DNA of 64,000 nt from Lachnospira pectinoschiza (GCF_020564355.1 NZ_JAJCRR010000001.1:642948-706947), one strand, 5' to 3'. Counted from the first letter of the stretch, positions 44,121 to 54,842 are shown. Numbers and translations: made by a program. Notes: a model not told the origin generated them from the letters alone.

Positions 44121-44921
44121 ATGGAATTGCAGATGTGGAAGGAAATTCTGACCCCCTATGATTTGGCGGTTGAAGAATTAAAAGTCAAATTTAATCATAT
44201 TGTAAAAGAATATCAGCAGATGAACGGCTATTCGCCGATTGAACAGGTGCTTGGACGTGTAAAGAGTATTTCCAGTATTATTGATAAGGCACAGAAAAAA
44301 GGCATCGACATGGATAAAATCGAAACCCAGCTTGAAGATATTGCCGGAATCCGCTTAATCTGCCAGTTTACAGAAGATATTTATACAGTTGCAGGTCTTA
44401 TCCGTGAACGCAGTGATATGCAGGTTAAAAGTGAGAAAGACTATATTACGCATCGCAAGAAAAGCGGATACCGCAGTTATCATATCATTGTATTATATAA
44501 GGTGGAAACCGTTCGCGGGACGAAAGAAATCCCGGTCGAGATTCAGATTCGTACACTGGGTATGAATTTCTGGGCGATTATCGAACACTCCCTTCAATAT
44601 AAATATAAGGGTAATATCCCGGAACATGTACGGGCAAGACTGACATCAGCTGCCAATGCCCTGATTACGCTGGACAATGAAATGTCTTCTATCCATGATG
44701 AAATTATTGATGCGCAGAATTTCTATATGGTAAAAGCTAATATTGTATCGGATATTTTGGGGAATATCCAGAACCTGTATAAGGTGGCAAATAAGCGTGA
44801 GATTATACAGATTCAGGATGAATTTTATGAGATTTATCAGGAAGGCGACATCAGCAAACTGGAACGCTTTAACCGGCAGTTAGACATTATTGCTGAGGGT
44901 TACCGCGCACAGGCAACTTAA
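44121..44921 (+). CDS. Small alarmone synthetase (GTP pyrophosphokinase), copy 2
   Basis: A 266-residue single-domain RelA/SpoT synthetase. Key points: RVKSISSIIDKAQKKGI, DIAGIRLICQF, SGYRSYHIIVLY and EIQIRTLGMNFWAIIEH. It is distinct from copy 1 at 35193, so the organism has at least two SAS proteins in this window. The C-terminal ~70 residues form helices likely used in oligomerisation. GTGGAG upstream is a moderate binding site, within the end of the repeat cluster. Confidence 0.88.
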   Translation: MELQMWKEILTPYDLAVEELKVKFNHIVKEYQQMNGYSPIEQVLGRVKSISSIIDKAQKKGIDMDKIETQLEDIAGIRLICQFTEDIYTVAGLIRERSDMQVKSEKDYITHRKKSGYRSYHIIVLYKVETVRGTKEIPVEIQIRTLGMNFWAIIEHSLQYKYKGNIPEHVRARLTSAANALITLDNEMSSIHDEIIDAQNFYMVKANIVSDILGNIQNLYKVANKREIIQIQDEFYEIYQEGDISKLERFNRQLDIIAEGYRAQAT

Positions 44922-44969
44922 AAAAATATACATCATGAAATTAAAGAAGCATTAAAGGAAGCAAAGAAC

Positions 44970-46355
44970 ATGAAAAAAACAATTAATTTACCGCAGAATT
45001 ATCTGGATGCCATGAAGGAACTGCTCAAGGAAGACTATGAAGATTATCTTGCAAGTTTTGAGGAAAAACGCCTTTACGGACTCCGTATTAATACATTAAA
45101 AATATCCGTGGAGGATTTTTTGAAAATTTCTCCGTTTGAATTGGAGCCTATACCCTGGATAGAGAATGGATTCTATTTTCATGAGGAAGACAAGCCTGCA
45201 AAGCACCCGTATTATTTTGCAGGACTGTATTACATTCAGGAGCCATCCGCAATGACACCGGCAAATGTACTGCCGGTAGAAGACGGTGATGTTGTTTTTG
45301 ATATGTGCGCCGCACCGGGCGGAAAATCAACGGAGCTGGGTGCAAAGCTTGACCGCACCGGACTTTTAATTACTAATGACATCAGCAATTCACGAGCCAA
45401 GGCACTGCTTAAAAATGTCGAAGTATTCGGAATCCCGAACCTGTGCGTATTAAGCGAAGACCCGAAAAAAATTGCAGACCGTTTTACAGGCTTTTTTGAC
45501 AAAGTATTAATTGATGCGCCGTGTTCCGGCGAAGGCATGTTCCGCAAGGATAACAAGCTGATTAAAAGCTGGGAAAAGAACGGTCCGGAATTTTACAGTA
45601 AAATACAACGGGATATTGTCCTTTCCGGCGCGGATATGTTAAAGCCGGGCGGCAAAATGCTCTATTCTACCTGTACATTTTCTAAGCTGGAGGATGAAGA
45701 AACCATCCGTCATCTGTTAAGGGAACGCCCGGAAATGCATTTGATACCGATTCCGTCATATGAGGGCTTTTGTCCGGGTATCATTGAAAATGAAGAAGAT
45801 ACGGCAATGCAGATTGAAAAATGTGTCCGCATTTTCCCTCACAAAATGCAGGGAGAAGGACATTTTCTTGCACTGCTTGAAAAAGATACAGATGCACCGG
45901 AAAACTATCATGCGAAAAGAAAACCGTCAACGGAAAAACTGCCGGAAGAACTGTTGGAATTTTTAAGCCATGTAACATTTCCGGTACAAAAGCAGGACAT
46001 TTTTATCCGCGACAGCAAGGTTTATCAGGTATCGCCTGAAATGCCGCAGGAGGGCGGACTCCGGATTATGAGAAACGGACTGCTGCTCGGTGAAATGAAG
46101 AAAAACCGTTTTGAGCCGAGCCAGGCATTAGCCATGGCATTACAGATGTCCGAATACGATAAGATTATCAATCTCCCGGCTTCAGATGAGCGCGTGGTAA
46201 AATATTTAAAAGGCGAAACACTGGATTTTGAAAATGAGAATGATTATCAGGATGGCTGGAATCTGTTCTGCGTAGACGGTTATCCGTTAGGCTGGGGCAA
46301 GTACAGCAAGGGGGCATTAAAGAATAAATATCTGGCAGGCTGGCGCTGGCAGTAG
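44970..46355 (+). CDS. NOP2/Sun-type rRNA cytosine-C5 methyltransferase (RsmF/YebU-like)
   Basis: A 461-residue SAM enzyme: FDMCAAPGGKSTELGA binds SAM (about residues 108-122), the catalytic Cys motifs are DAPCSGEGMF and STCTFSKLEDEE. The last ~150 residues form a PUA-like region as in RsmF. It probably modifies 16S rRNA, but the exact base cannot be told. AAAGGAAG lies before the ATG. Starts the run of RNA-modification genes. Confidence 0.9.
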   Translation: MKKTINLPQNYLDAMKELLKEDYEDYLASFEEKRLYGLRINTLKISVEDFLKISPFELEPIPWIENGFYFHEEDKPAKHPYYFAGLYYIQEPSAMTPANVLPVEDGDVVFDMCAAPGGKSTELGAKLDRTGLLITNDISNSRAKALLKNVEVFGIPNLCVLSEDPKKIADRFTGFFDKVLIDAPCSGEGMFRKDNKLIKSWEKNGPEFYSKIQRDIVLSGADMLKPGGKMLYSTCTFSKLEDEETIRHLLRERPEMHLIPIPSYEGFCPGIIENEEDTAMQIEKCVRIFPHKMQGEGHFLALLEKDTDAPENYHAKRKPSTEKLPEELLEFLSHVTFPVQKQDIFIRDSKVYQVSPEMPQEGGLRIMRNGLLLGEMKKNRFEPSQALAMALQMSEYDKIINLPASDERVVKYLKGETLDFENENDYQDGWNLFCVDGYPLGWGKYSKGALKNKYLAGWRWQ

Positions 46356-46380
46356 GCATGCATAGAAAAAAGAGGAAATT

Positions 46381-47127
46381 ATGGCAAAAATAAGACTGGA
46401 CAAGTATCTTGCGGATATGCAGATTGGGACACGCAGTGCGGTAAAAGAATATATCCGCAAAGGGCGTGTCCGTGTCAATGAAGCAGTGGTAAAAAGTCCT
46501 GAACAAAAAATTGATACGGAAACGGATACCGTTTTATACGATGATAAACCGGTAGGATACCACACGTATGAATACTTTATGCTTAATAAACCGCAGGGCG
46601 TGGTATCTGCAACACAGGATACAAAAGAAAAGACTGTGACAGAGCTGATTACAGAAAAAAACAGAAAAGATTTGTTTCCTGTGGGACGGCTGGATAAAGA
46701 TACGGAAGGACTGTTGCTGATTACCAATGACGGTGCATTGTCACACGAACTGCTTTCACCGAAAAAACACGTCGATAAAACGTATTTTGCGGAAGTTATG
46801 GGAAAAATCGGACAGGCAGAGGTTATAAAATTTAAAGAAGGTCTGGTGATAGGTACAGAATTTACGGCACTTCCGGCAGTGCTTGAAGTGCTGTCTTTTG
46901 ATGAAGCAAAGAACACCAGCCGGATTCGTGTCACGATCCACGAAGGTAAATTTCATCAGGTAAAGCGCATGTTTGAAGCAGTCGGAAGCGAAGTGCTGTA
47001 TTTAAAACGGCTCTCCATGGGAACGCTTGTGTTAGACGAAAGCCTTGCGCCGGGAGCATACCGCAGGCTCACAGAGCAGGAAATTCAAATGTTAAAGGAA
47101 ACGAGGAATATAAAGAAAAATGGTTAA
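46381..47127 (+). CDS. Pseudouridine synthase, RsuA/RluB/RluF family
   Basis: 248 residues: an N-terminal S4 RNA-binding domain ([21 protein letters not shown], about residues 4-24), then the catalytic block [17 protein letters not shown] near residue 102 with the nucleophilic Asp. It converts a specific uridine of rRNA (16S or 23S) into pseudouridine. Overlaps the start of the next gene by 8 bases. Confidence 0.92.
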   Translation: MAKIRLDKYLADMQIGTRSAVKEYIRKGRVRVNEAVVKSPEQKIDTETDTVLYDDKPVGYHTYEYFMLNKPQGVVSATQDTKEKTVTELITEKNRKDLFPVGRLDKDTEGLLLITNDGALSHELLSPKKHVDKTYFAEVMGKIGQAEVIKFKEGLVIGTEFTALPAVLEVLSFDEAKNTSRIRVTIHEGKFHQVKRMFEAVGSEVLYLKRLSMGTLVLDESLAPGAYRRLTEQEIQMLKETRNIKKNG

Positions 47128-49117
47128 AGATTTTCTGCCGATTTCAAAGAAAGATATGAAAAAGAGGGGCTGGGAGCAGTGTGACTTTGTCTATGTTATT
47201 GGGGATGCCTATGTAGACCACTCTTCCTTCGGACCGGCAATTATCAGCCGTCTGCTGGAAGCGTTTGGCTATAAAGTCGGCATTATTGCACAGCCGGACT
47301 GGAAAGACAAAAACAGTATCGCCGTGCTTGGTGCACCGCGGCTGGGATTTCTGGTATCTGCGGGCAATATGGATTCCATGGTCAACCACTACACAGTATC
47401 CAAAAAGCACCGCAAAACCGATTCTTTTTCACCGGGCGGTGTTATGGGCAGACGACCGGATTATGCGACGGTGGTGTACTGCAACCTGATCCGGCAGACC
47501 TTTAAAAAAGAACCGATTATCATCGGCGGGATTGAAGCGTCCCTGCGCCGGCTTTCCCATTATGATTACTGGTCTGATAAGGTGAAACACTCCATTCTTG
47601 TCGATTCGGGTGCGGATTTAATCTCCTACGGCATGGGCGAACATTCTATCGTAGAAATTGCCGATGCACTAAACAGCGGAATGGATGTTCATGATATTAC
47701 TTATATAAAAGGAACGGTTTACAAGACTAAATCTCTTGACAATCTTTACGATTATGTGGAACTGCCGGATTACGATACAATCTGTGCCGATAAACGTAAA
47801 TATGCGGAAAGCTTTTACACGCAGTATACGAATACCGATCCGTTTACGGCAAAGGTGCTTGTTGAAAAATGCAAGGAAAAACTCTATGTCGTGCAGAATC
47901 CGCCCGCACTGCCGCTGACCAGTCAGGAAATGGACGATGTCTATGCACTGCCGTATATGCGGGACGAACATCCGGTATATAAAAAAGACGGTGGAATCCC
48001 GGCATTCGGTGAAATTAAATTCAGTATATCAAATAACCGCGGGTGCTTCGGCGGGTGCAGCTTTTGTGCGCTGACCTTTCATCAGGGAAGAATTGTACAG
48101 GTGCGAAGCCACGAATCCATTTTAGAAGAAGCACGGCAGATGACACAGGAAGAAGATTTTAAAGGTTACATTTACGATGTCGGCGGACCGACGGCAAATT
48201 TCCGTTTTCCGTCCTGTAAAAAGCAGCTTACGCACGGTGTCTGCCAGAATAAGCAGTGTCTATTTCCGAAGCCTTGCAAGAACCTGACGGTCGACCATAA
48301 AGATTATATAAAGCTGATGCGTGAAATCCGGGAACTGCCGGGCATTAAAAAGGTATTTATCCGCTCTGGTATCCGTTTTGACTACTGCATGGCAGATGAT
48401 GACGATACCTTTATGAACGAGCTGTGTAAACATTATATCAGCGGGCAGTTAAGAGTTGCGCCGGAACACATTTCAGACAATGTCTTAAAATATATGGGCA
48501 AGCCGGAAAACAAGGTGTATGAAGCCTTTTTAAAACGTTATGCGCGGATTAATAAAAAAACAGGAAAAGAGCAGTTTGTTGTGCCATACCTGATGTCTTC
48601 CCATCCGGGTTCAACGATGAAGGAAGCGATTGAACTGGCAGAGTATATCCGTGATCTGGGGTATATGCCGGAGCAGGTGCAGGACTTTTATCCGACACCG
48701 TCCACGCTTTCAACCTGTATGTATTACACGGGACTTGACCCGCGTACCATGGAAAAGGTCTATACACCGGTTTCACCGCATGAAAAAGCAATGCAGAGAG
48801 CATTAATCCAGTACCGCAATCCCGAAAATTACGAGCTGGTAAAGGAAGCACTGCTAAAGAATCACAGGGAAGACTTAATCGGATTTGACAGGCACTGCCT
48901 GATTCCGCCGCGTCTGATGAAAAACGGATACCACACCGGCGGCACAAATCAGGGAAATTCAAAGCAGGGAAGCCCGAAACAGGGCAGTCAGAAAAAGGGT
49001 AAATATACAATAACTCAGAATACAAGAACATCCAGACAGCATCCAGCCGGTCAGAAGTCGGCAGATAACAGAAAAAGCGGCAGAAGCGGCACGCGGAAAG
49101 CAGGAGGAAGAAAATGA
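47120..49117 (+). CDS. YgiQ family radical SAM protein
   Basis: 665 residues. The radical-SAM [4Fe-4S] motif is CFGGCSFC near residue 312; the N-terminal UPF0313 domain contains [16 protein letters not shown] and GGIEASLRR. The C-terminal ~60 residues are low-complexity Gly/Gln/Lys/Ser ([15 protein letters not shown]) and basic. The family's reaction is not known. The ATG overlaps the previous gene by 8 bases and the stop overlaps the next start (ATGATGA), so this is an operon. Confidence 0.9.
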   Translation: MVKDFLPISKKDMKKRGWEQCDFVYVIGDAYVDHSSFGPAIISRLLEAFGYKVGIIAQPDWKDKNSIAVLGAPRLGFLVSAGNMDSMVNHYTVSKKHRKTDSFSPGGVMGRRPDYATVVYCNLIRQTFKKEPIIIGGIEASLRRLSHYDYWSDKVKHSILVDSGADLISYGMGEHSIVEIADALNSGMDVHDITYIKGTVYKTKSLDNLYDYVELPDYDTICADKRKYAESFYTQYTNTDPFTAKVLVEKCKEKLYVVQNPPALPLTSQEMDDVYALPYMRDEHPVYKKDGGIPAFGEIKFSISNNRGCFGGCSFCALTFHQGRIVQVRSHESILEEARQMTQEEDFKGYIYDVGGPTANFRFPSCKKQLTHGVCQNKQCLFPKPCKNLTVDHKDYIKLMREIRELPGIKKVFIRSGIRFDYCMADDDDTFMNELCKHYISGQLRVAPEHISDNVLKYMGKPENKVYEAFLKRYARINKKTGKEQFVVPYLMSSHPGSTMKEAIELAEYIRDLGYMPEQVQDFYPTPSTLSTCMYYTGLDPRTMEKVYTPVSPHEKAMQRALIQYRNPENYELVKEALLKNHREDLIGFDRHCLIPPRLMKNGYHTGGTNQGNSKQGSPKQGSQKKGKYTITQNTRTSRQHPAGQKSADNRKSGRSGTRKAGGRK

Positions 49118-49692
49118 TGAAGTTACAGGAAAAAGGAACTTTTGAATATTTAAAGCGCAAAAAGAAGCAGAACCTGCTCATTATGCTGATTTCATTTGCG
49201 GTAGTATTTGCCGTATTTTTTGCAGGGCTGGCAGTTTTTAAGTCGCGCAATAACTACTGCACGCTGATTGCAACGGTACTGGTGCTTCCGGCGGCAAAAT
49301 TTGCAGTCGCCTACTTTGTATTACTTCCGCATAAAAGTGCAACACAGGCACAGAAAGAAGCCGTGGAAGCTGCTGCAGGAGCGCTTACCTGCTGTTACGA
49401 CTGCGTTTTTTCAAACAGCAAAAGTCCGATTGGTACACAGGCAGTTGTTGTCACAGACAATGCCGTCTGCGCGCTCACACAGGAAGAAAAGGCGGATAAG
49501 ACCCTTTTTGAAACCAGTCTGCGGGACTTTTTAAAAAATGAAAAACTGGCGGCAAACGTAACACTCTACACTGATGAAAAGACCTTTTTAAACAGAGTGC
49601 GGGGACTTGCCGCTAATTTTGATGATACCGATAAACGCAGTATGGACAGAATGGAATGGATTACCCATGCCATGAAAAATATGTGCTTATAG
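49114..49692 (+). CDS. Membrane protein of unknown function
   Basis: A 192-residue protein with two adjacent membrane helices (about residues 22-42 and 50-72), the first flanked by basic residues, followed by a ~120-residue soluble domain with CCYDCVF. The start overlaps the YgiQ stop (ATGATGA). I do not recognise the family. Confidence 0.7.
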   Translation: MMKLQEKGTFEYLKRKKKQNLLIMLISFAVVFAVFFAGLAVFKSRNNYCTLIATVLVLPAAKFAVAYFVLLPHKSATQAQKEAVEAAAGALTCCYDCVFSNSKSPIGTQAVVVTDNAVCALTQEEKADKTLFETSLRDFLKNEKLAANVTLYTDEKTFLNRVRGLAANFDDTDKRSMDRMEWITHAMKNMCL

Positions 49693-49720
49693 GCGGAAAT
49701 GCCTGTAGAATGGAGAAAAT
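49692..49720 (+). repeat. Mini stem-loop element, copy R7 (tail only)
   Basis: GGCGGAAATGCC followed by TGTAGAATGGAGAAAAT: a minimal version of the H4-plus-binding-site tail, placed between a TAG stop and the GTG of the next gene. Similar minimal tails (GGCGGAATGGAG) precede the genes at 5335 and 30371. Confidence 0.5.
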
Positions 49721-50809
49721 GTGAAAGAAATAACAATCAGTTCCCTTGAAGCAGGACAGCGGTTTGACAAATATCTTGTAAAATGTCTGCCCAATGCCAC
49801 CAAAAGTTTTTTATACAAAATGCTGCGCAAAAAAAATATTACATTGAACCGAAAAAAAGCAGAGGGCAGTGAAAAGCTGGCAGCAGGCGATGTTATCCAA
49901 ATGTTTTTTGCCGATGAAACGTATGAAAAATTTGCGGGAACAGATACCAACGCAGACACGGATACAAAAATCCGGACAGACACCCGGACGGCAGAACGTT
50001 CACAGCATACATCGGGCAAAATGTCTGAAAGTGCAGGCAGACAGGTAAAGAAACAAAAAGTAAAACTTGAAGTATTATATGAAAACAATGACATTTTAAT
50101 CATTAACAAACCGGCGGGCATGCTTTCCCAAAAGGCAAAAAAAGACGATTATTCCCTGGTTGAAGCTATAAGTGACTATTTATTGGAAAGCGGTGCGCTG
50201 ACTAAAGAACAGCTGCGCACCTTTCATCCGGGTATCTGCAACCGTTTAGACCGCAACACCAGCGGTATCGTTGTTGCGGGCAAAAGCATATATGGATTAC
50301 AGACGATGACAGCGGCATTTAAAGAGAGAACGCTCCATAAGTATTATCTGTGTATTGTAAAAGGAAATGTAGAAAAACGCAGCCGTGTCAAAGGATATCT
50401 GTATAAAAATGAACGCACGAATAAAGTGACAATCCTGCAAAATGCGCCGAAAGGGAAAGAAAAAGATATTCTGCCGATTGAAACAGAGTATATTCCGGTC
50501 TGTGCAAATAAGCAGGCAACTTTATTAAAGGTCAATCTTCTGACGGGACGAAGCCATCAGATCCGCGCGCATTTAAGTTTCTTGGGACACCCGCTTGCAG
50601 GCGATGAAAAATATGGAGATGCCGCGTGGAATCAGTATTTTAGAAAAAAATACAATATCCGACATCAGATGTTACATGCCTATCAGCTTGATTTTCCGAA
50701 AGAACAGCTTGTGGTGACAACGGCAGTTCCCGGCGGATTTTGTGAGGTACTAAAAGGAGAAGGATTATGGCAACCTGGAATTCAAGAGGACTTAGAGGTT
50801 CTGCGCTAG
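49721..50809 (+). CDS. RluA-family pseudouridine synthase (RluC-like)
   Basis: A 362-residue protein: an S4 domain at the N-terminus (GQRFDKYLVKCLPNATKS), a Thr/Asp-rich linker (about residues 72-105) and a catalytic domain with CNRLDRNTSGIVV. It makes pseudouridine in 23S rRNA, probably. GTG start with GGAG at 49712-49715. Its last 43 bases overlap recU. Confidence 0.9.
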   Translation: MKEITISSLEAGQRFDKYLVKCLPNATKSFLYKMLRKKNITLNRKKAEGSEKLAAGDVIQMFFADETYEKFAGTDTNADTDTKIRTDTRTAERSQHTSGKMSESAGRQVKKQKVKLEVLYENNDILIINKPAGMLSQKAKKDDYSLVEAISDYLLESGALTKEQLRTFHPGICNRLDRNTSGIVVAGKSIYGLQTMTAAFKERTLHKYYLCIVKGNVEKRSRVKGYLYKNERTNKVTILQNAPKGKEKDILPIETEYIPVCANKQATLLKVNLLTGRSHQIRAHLSFLGHPLAGDEKYGDAAWNQYFRKKYNIRHQMLHAYQLDFPKEQLVVTTAVPGGFCEVLKGEGLWQPGIQEDLEVLR

Positions 50810-51306
50810 AAGAACTCATTAATTTTACAAATGATACGTATTTAAAAAATCATCTTGCGCTGATACAGAAAATACCGACACCGATTACGCCGATGAAAAT
50901 TGACAGGGAAACCAGACATATTACGCTGGCATATTTTGATAAGAAAAGTACGGTCGATTACATTGGTGTGATTCAGGGAATACCGGTCTGCTTTGATGCC
51001 AAAGAAACGGCAGTGGATACCTTTCCGCTGCAAAATATTCATGCTCATCAGATTTCGTTTATGTCGGATTTTGAACAGCAAAAGGGCATTGCATTTATTA
51101 TTCTGCATTATACGGCACGGAATGAGTATTATTATCTGCCTTACTGTGATATAATTAAATTTTGGGAACGTGGTGAAAAAGGCGGACGAAAAAGCTTTAC
51201 ATATGAGGAAATTGACAAAACATACCGGATTCACATGTCAAAAGGTGTAATGCTGCATTATCTGGAAGCGTTGCAGAAAGATATTTTACAGAGAGATTGG
51301 GAATAG
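50767..51306 (+). CDS. recU: Holliday junction resolvase RecU
   Basis: A 179-residue endonuclease resolving recombination junctions and aiding chromosome segregation. Family motifs: NSRGLRGSALEELIN, KIPTPI, KKSTVDYIGV, FDAKET (the usual FEAKET with a Glu-to-Asp change at the catalytic acidic position), and HQISFM. AAAGGAG lies upstream of the ATG although the start is 43 bases inside the previous gene. In Bacillus recU is next to ponA; here it is with rRNA-modification genes. Confidence 0.92.
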   Translation: MATWNSRGLRGSALEELINFTNDTYLKNHLALIQKIPTPITPMKIDRETRHITLAYFDKKSTVDYIGVIQGIPVCFDAKETAVDTFPLQNIHAHQISFMSDFEQQKGIAFIILHYTARNEYYYLPYCDIIKFWERGEKGGRKSFTYEEIDKTYRIHMSKGVMLHYLEALQKDILQRDWE

Positions 51307-51339
51307 ATAAAACATAATAGATAAAAGGGAAGGGCAAAA

Positions 51340-52632
51340 GTGCATATGGAAAATAATTTGATTACAGAGTATCAGGTCATTGACGGTAGTGCCATTGTTG
51401 ACAGGGAATTTAATATTATTACGGCAGACGAACAGGTTTTTCGCTTTATCGGAGTCGGGCTGTCAATGTATACATCCATAGTAGATATTATACATCCGGT
51501 TGATCTGGATGATTTTATCGATGTAAGCAACAGTCTGCATTCGTCAGAATACAAAAAAATGGTACTCCGCATGAGAAGATGTGATAATGCATACCGCTGG
51601 GTGCTGTTAGAAATTATGCGCTGCAGAAAAGAGCGGGAAAACAGCCTGCTGGCGGAAGAATATCTTAAGTTAAAAATTTCAGACATTTATGCATTAAAGG
51701 AAAGTAATCATGCACTACGCGAATCAATGGGAAATGTGAGGTATTTTCTTGCATTGGAAAATGAATTATTCTGCACATATGATTATGACAGCGGACAGCT
51801 TCGGATTAACCAGTTTAATGACAATGAAGTGGACAACCTGCTGGAGGTGCCGTTAGAACAGGCAGTCCAATATTTTATTACCCATGGCATCATATCAGAG
51901 GAATCAGTAGCGGAATGTACGGCAATCTGCGCAGATATTCATGCAGCAAAGGAATCTTTTACGCACAGCTTCCGTGCAAATTTTGAATATACCAACGGTG
52001 CATATGAATTATTTGAGGTGAAATGTTCAACGATTTATTCAGGCGACAGGCCAAAGACGGCAATTGGCAGTATTAAGCGGATAGAAGAACAGACAGACGG
52101 AAAGCAGATGTCCATTAGCAGCTATCGTTATTCCGGGGATAGAACCGTATTATCTTACGAGGAAATGAATGGTTACTGCAATCGTGCGATTAAATTAAAT
52201 CCGAACTGTAAGCTGACATTGATTTTGATGCAGGTGAATGATATAGAGGATTACATGAAAAATGAAGGCAGCGGCTTTGTACAGGATTTATTACAGTCTG
52301 TACAGGATACGGTACGCCGTCATGTGGGACACCGTGGTATTGTATGTCCGCTGCAGCCGAATCTGATGAGCGTGGTGGTACAGGATATTAACAGTGATAT
52401 TAAACTGCGTGCATTTATTGAATCCCTGCGCAGCAGAATTGCATGGAATTACAGGCTGGTGGACCCTAAATATGAAATTTCATTTTCATTTGGTGTGGCA
52501 TGTTATCCTGAAAATGGAATGGATATGCGGATTGTCCATAGAAAGCTGGTAAAGGCATTGCAGATGGCACAGGAAAAACATGCGAATTGTTATGTTATCT
52601 ATAAAGAACATTTGCATGGAGAACTTTCGTAA
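51340..52632 (+). CDS. PAS-like sensor protein with degenerate GGDEF-type domain
   Basis: A 430-residue soluble protein. Residues ~1-115 look like a PAS domain (ITADEQVFRFIGVG, HPVDLDDFIDVS), a middle part (about 115-250) may be a second sensor domain, and ~255-425 follow the GGDEF fold, ending SFSFGVACYPENG. The active-site GGDEF loop is replaced by LQPNLM near residue 337 and the metal Asp of the first strand by Asn, so no cyclase activity is expected. GTG at 51340 fits the AAGGG binding site; the ATG at 51346 is possible. Confidence 0.7.
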   Translation: MHMENNLITEYQVIDGSAIVDREFNIITADEQVFRFIGVGLSMYTSIVDIIHPVDLDDFIDVSNSLHSSEYKKMVLRMRRCDNAYRWVLLEIMRCRKERENSLLAEEYLKLKISDIYALKESNHALRESMGNVRYFLALENELFCTYDYDSGQLRINQFNDNEVDNLLEVPLEQAVQYFITHGIISEESVAECTAICADIHAAKESFTHSFRANFEYTNGAYELFEVKCSTIYSGDRPKTAIGSIKRIEEQTDGKQMSISSYRYSGDRTVLSYEEMNGYCNRAIKLNPNCKLTLILMQVNDIEDYMKNEGSGFVQDLLQSVQDTVRRHVGHRGIVCPLQPNLMSVVVQDINSDIKLRAFIESLRSRIAWNYRLVDPKYEISFSFGVACYPENGMDMRIVHRKLVKALQMAQEKHANCYVIYKEHLHGELS

Positions 52633-52638
52633 GGGAGA

Positions 52639-52667
52639 TTGACAAGAGCGGTTTAGTAGGGTATAAT
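52639..52667 (+). promoter_or_regulatory. Consensus SigA promoter of the histidine operon
   Basis: TTGACA at 52639-52644 and TATAAT at 52662-52667, spacer 17. The ~210-base leader contains GTAACG/CGTTAC (52682-52701), a GGAGG-preceded mini frame ATG CGA AAA TCC TTA AAT TAA at 52741, and repeat R8. No T-box consensus (AGGGTGG) is seen. Confidence 0.85.
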
Positions 52668-52718
52668 CTCACTATTCTTTTGTAACGAATTATCACGTTA
52701 CTACGATAAAGTAAATAA

Positions 52719-52879
52719 AGCTGCTTAGAAATGGAGGTAAATGCGAAAATCCTTAAATTAAAGATTTTCGCATAACACTTTGTGCCGCGGGTGTCACAAA
52801 GCTGTCTGTTATCGCAGAACTGAAATAAATTCAGTTCGCGATTCCTCCGGCATTAAAATGCCTGCGGAATGGAGATAGT
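52719..52879 (+). repeat. Intergenic stem-loop element, copy R8 (composite)
   Basis: It begins with a tail of the R3/R5 kind (CTTAGAAATGGAGGTAA), then a complete long form: H1 GCGAAAATCCTT/AAGATTTTCGC, H2 ACTTTGTG/CACAAAG, H3 ATCGCAGAACTGAA/TTCAGTTCGCGAT, H4 GGCATT/AATGCC, ending GCGGAATGGAGATAGT before the hisZ ATG. The H1 outer pairs are GCG/CGC where other copies have GTG/CAC. Confidence 0.85.
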
Positions 52880-54169
52880 ATGAAAAAGGATTTACTGCAT
52901 ACACCGGAGGGTGTAAGAGATATTTATAACGGTGAATGTGCCAGAAAGATTGTGTTACAGAACCGTCTGCACGATGTCTGTGCATTATATGGATATAACG
53001 ATATCCAGACACCGTCGTTTGAATTTTTTGATGTGTTTAATAAAGAACGTGGAAGTGTTCCATCGACAGAAATGTTTAAGTTTTTTGACCGGTATGGAAA
53101 TACACTGGTGCTGCGCCCGGATATGACACCGGCAATCGCAAGAACTGCCGCAAAGTATTTTGAAGACGATAACCGTCCGTTAAAGCTTTGCTATGTGGGC
53201 AATACTTTTGTCAATGTCAGCAAATATTATCAGGGAAAGTTAAAGGAAAGCACGGCAGTCGGTGCGGAACTGATTGGCGATGATTCGATTGATGCCGATT
53301 TAGAGATTATCAGCATGGTGATTGACTGCATGAAAAATGCCGGACTGGAAGAATTTCAGGTTGAAATCGGCAACGTCTTGTTCTTTAAAGGGCTTTTAAA
53401 GGAAGCAGGTATTGACGGCGATGAAGCAGAAATGCTTGTCCGTCTGATTGAACAGAAAAATTATTTCGGTGTGGAAGAACTGTTAAATTCATTAAATATT
53501 GATAAGCGCATTTCAGATGTGCTGTTACAGCTTCCGCAGCTGTTTGGTTCAATTGATGTTTTACACAAGGCAGCAGGGCTGACAAAGAATCAGGACTGCC
53601 TTGCCGCAATCGACAGACTGTTAAAGCTGTATGACTATTTAAAGATTATCGGCTATGACAAATACATTTCATTTGATTTGGGTGCATTAAGCAATCACGG
53701 CTATTATACCGGTATCATTTTTGCAGGATATACTTTTGGTGTCGGCGAACCGGTTGTCAACGGCGGACGATATGACAAACTGATAGGACAGTTTGGCTGT
53801 GACAAGGCATCTATCGGATTTTCCATGAATGTAGATACTTTGATGGCAGCCATGAACAGACAGAAACTTAATGTTCCGGTCGATGTAAGCGGCATCTTAC
53901 TTGTGTACGCCAAGGATAACCTTGTAAATGCGTTAAAGACCGCAGATGCAATGCGTAAGATGGGCAACAATGTCTGTATGCTGACAGAAGAACAGGCAAA
54001 GGATATCGACAGCTGCTGCGAATATGCCGCTAATTCACAGATAAAAGACGTAGTTCTGTTAAAGAATATGAGTGCTGATATTAATAATTCTGTGACGGTG
54101 ATTGATGCGGCAACAAAGAAAGAACAGCAGCTCCGGCTGGCTGAGATACTGGGAGGAAAGCTTTCATGA
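52880..54169 (+). CDS. hisZ: ATP phosphoribosyltransferase regulatory subunit HisZ
   Basis: 429 residues, a histidyl-tRNA-synthetase-like protein without tRNA charging. It pairs with the short HisG and gives histidine feedback control. Class II core motifs (PGVR-like [37 protein letters not shown]) are present, but the C-terminal anticodon domain is shortened. The binding site GGAGA is the tail of R8. The stop overlaps the hisG start (ATGA). Confidence 0.94.
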   Translation: MKKDLLHTPEGVRDIYNGECARKIVLQNRLHDVCALYGYNDIQTPSFEFFDVFNKERGSVPSTEMFKFFDRYGNTLVLRPDMTPAIARTAAKYFEDDNRPLKLCYVGNTFVNVSKYYQGKLKESTAVGAELIGDDSIDADLEIISMVIDCMKNAGLEEFQVEIGNVLFFKGLLKEAGIDGDEAEMLVRLIEQKNYFGVEELLNSLNIDKRISDVLLQLPQLFGSIDVLHKAAGLTKNQDCLAAIDRLLKLYDYLKIIGYDKYISFDLGALSNHGYYTGIIFAGYTFGVGEPVVNGGRYDKLIGQFGCDKASIGFSMNVDTLMAAMNRQKLNVPVDVSGILLVYAKDNLVNALKTADAMRKMGNNVCMLTEEQAKDIDSCCEYAANSQIKDVVLLKNMSADINNSVTVIDAATKKEQQLRLAEILGGKLS

Positions 54170-54816
54170 GATATTTAACAATAGCACTGGCAAAAGGACG
54201 TCTTGCAAAAAATGCCCTTGAAATTTTTGAAAATATTGGAATTACCTGCGAGGAAATGAAAGACGAGAAGACAAGAAAACTCATCTTCACCAATGAAGAA
54301 TTAAAGCTTCGTTTCTTCCTTGCCAAGCCGTCAGATGTGCCGACTTATGTGGAATACGGTGCCGCCGACATCGGGATTGTCGGAAAGGATACCATCTTGG
54401 AGGAAGGCAGAAGACTGTATGAAGTTTATGATTTAAAGATTGGCAACTGTAAAATGTGTGTCTGCGGACCAAAGGAAGCAAAGGAAAAGTTAAAGCATCA
54501 TGAATTAATCCGTGTGGCATCCAAATATCCCAATATTGCAAAAGATTATTTCTACAATAAAAAGCATCAGACCGTTGAAATTATCAAGCTGAACGGTTCT
54601 GTTGAATTGGCGCCGATTGTCGGACTTTCAGAAGTGATTGTCGATATCGTGGAAACGGGTGCAACCTTAAAGGAAAACGGACTTGAGGTCTTAGAGGAAG
54701 TGTGTCCGCTGTCTGCCAGAGTGGTAGTCAACGAGGTCAGCATGAAAATGGAAAACGAGCGCATTACAAAACTGATTACGAATTTAAGAAATTATCTGGA
54801 AAATAAAGAAAAATAA
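54166..54816 (+). CDS. hisG: ATP phosphoribosyltransferase, short form
   Basis: A 216-residue HisG-short catalysing ATP plus PRPP to PR-ATP, the first step of histidine synthesis. It lacks the C-terminal regulatory domain and needs His[11 protein letters not shown] at the N-terminus, [11 protein letters not shown] and the PRPP loop [16 protein letters not shown] are present. It overlaps hisZ by ATGA. Confidence 0.97.
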   Translation: MRYLTIALAKGRLAKNALEIFENIGITCEEMKDEKTRKLIFTNEELKLRFFLAKPSDVPTYVEYGAADIGIVGKDTILEEGRRLYEVYDLKIGNCKMCVCGPKEAKEKLKHHELIRVASKYPNIAKDYFYNKKHQTVEIIKLNGSVELAPIVGLSEVIVDIVETGATLKENGLEVLEEVCPLSARVVVNEVSMKMENERITKLITNLRNYLENKEK

Positions 54817-54842
54817 GCCGCAGGGCAGAAAAGAGGCAGCAT

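Noticed and set aside
46317..46934. 205-codon minus-strand frame
   Set aside because: Ser-rich shadow of the RsuA-family pseudouridine synthase.
52668..52879. Histidine T-box
   Set aside because: I could not find the AGGGTGG antiterminator bulge or a specifier-loop layout; hairpins present belong to repeat R8.
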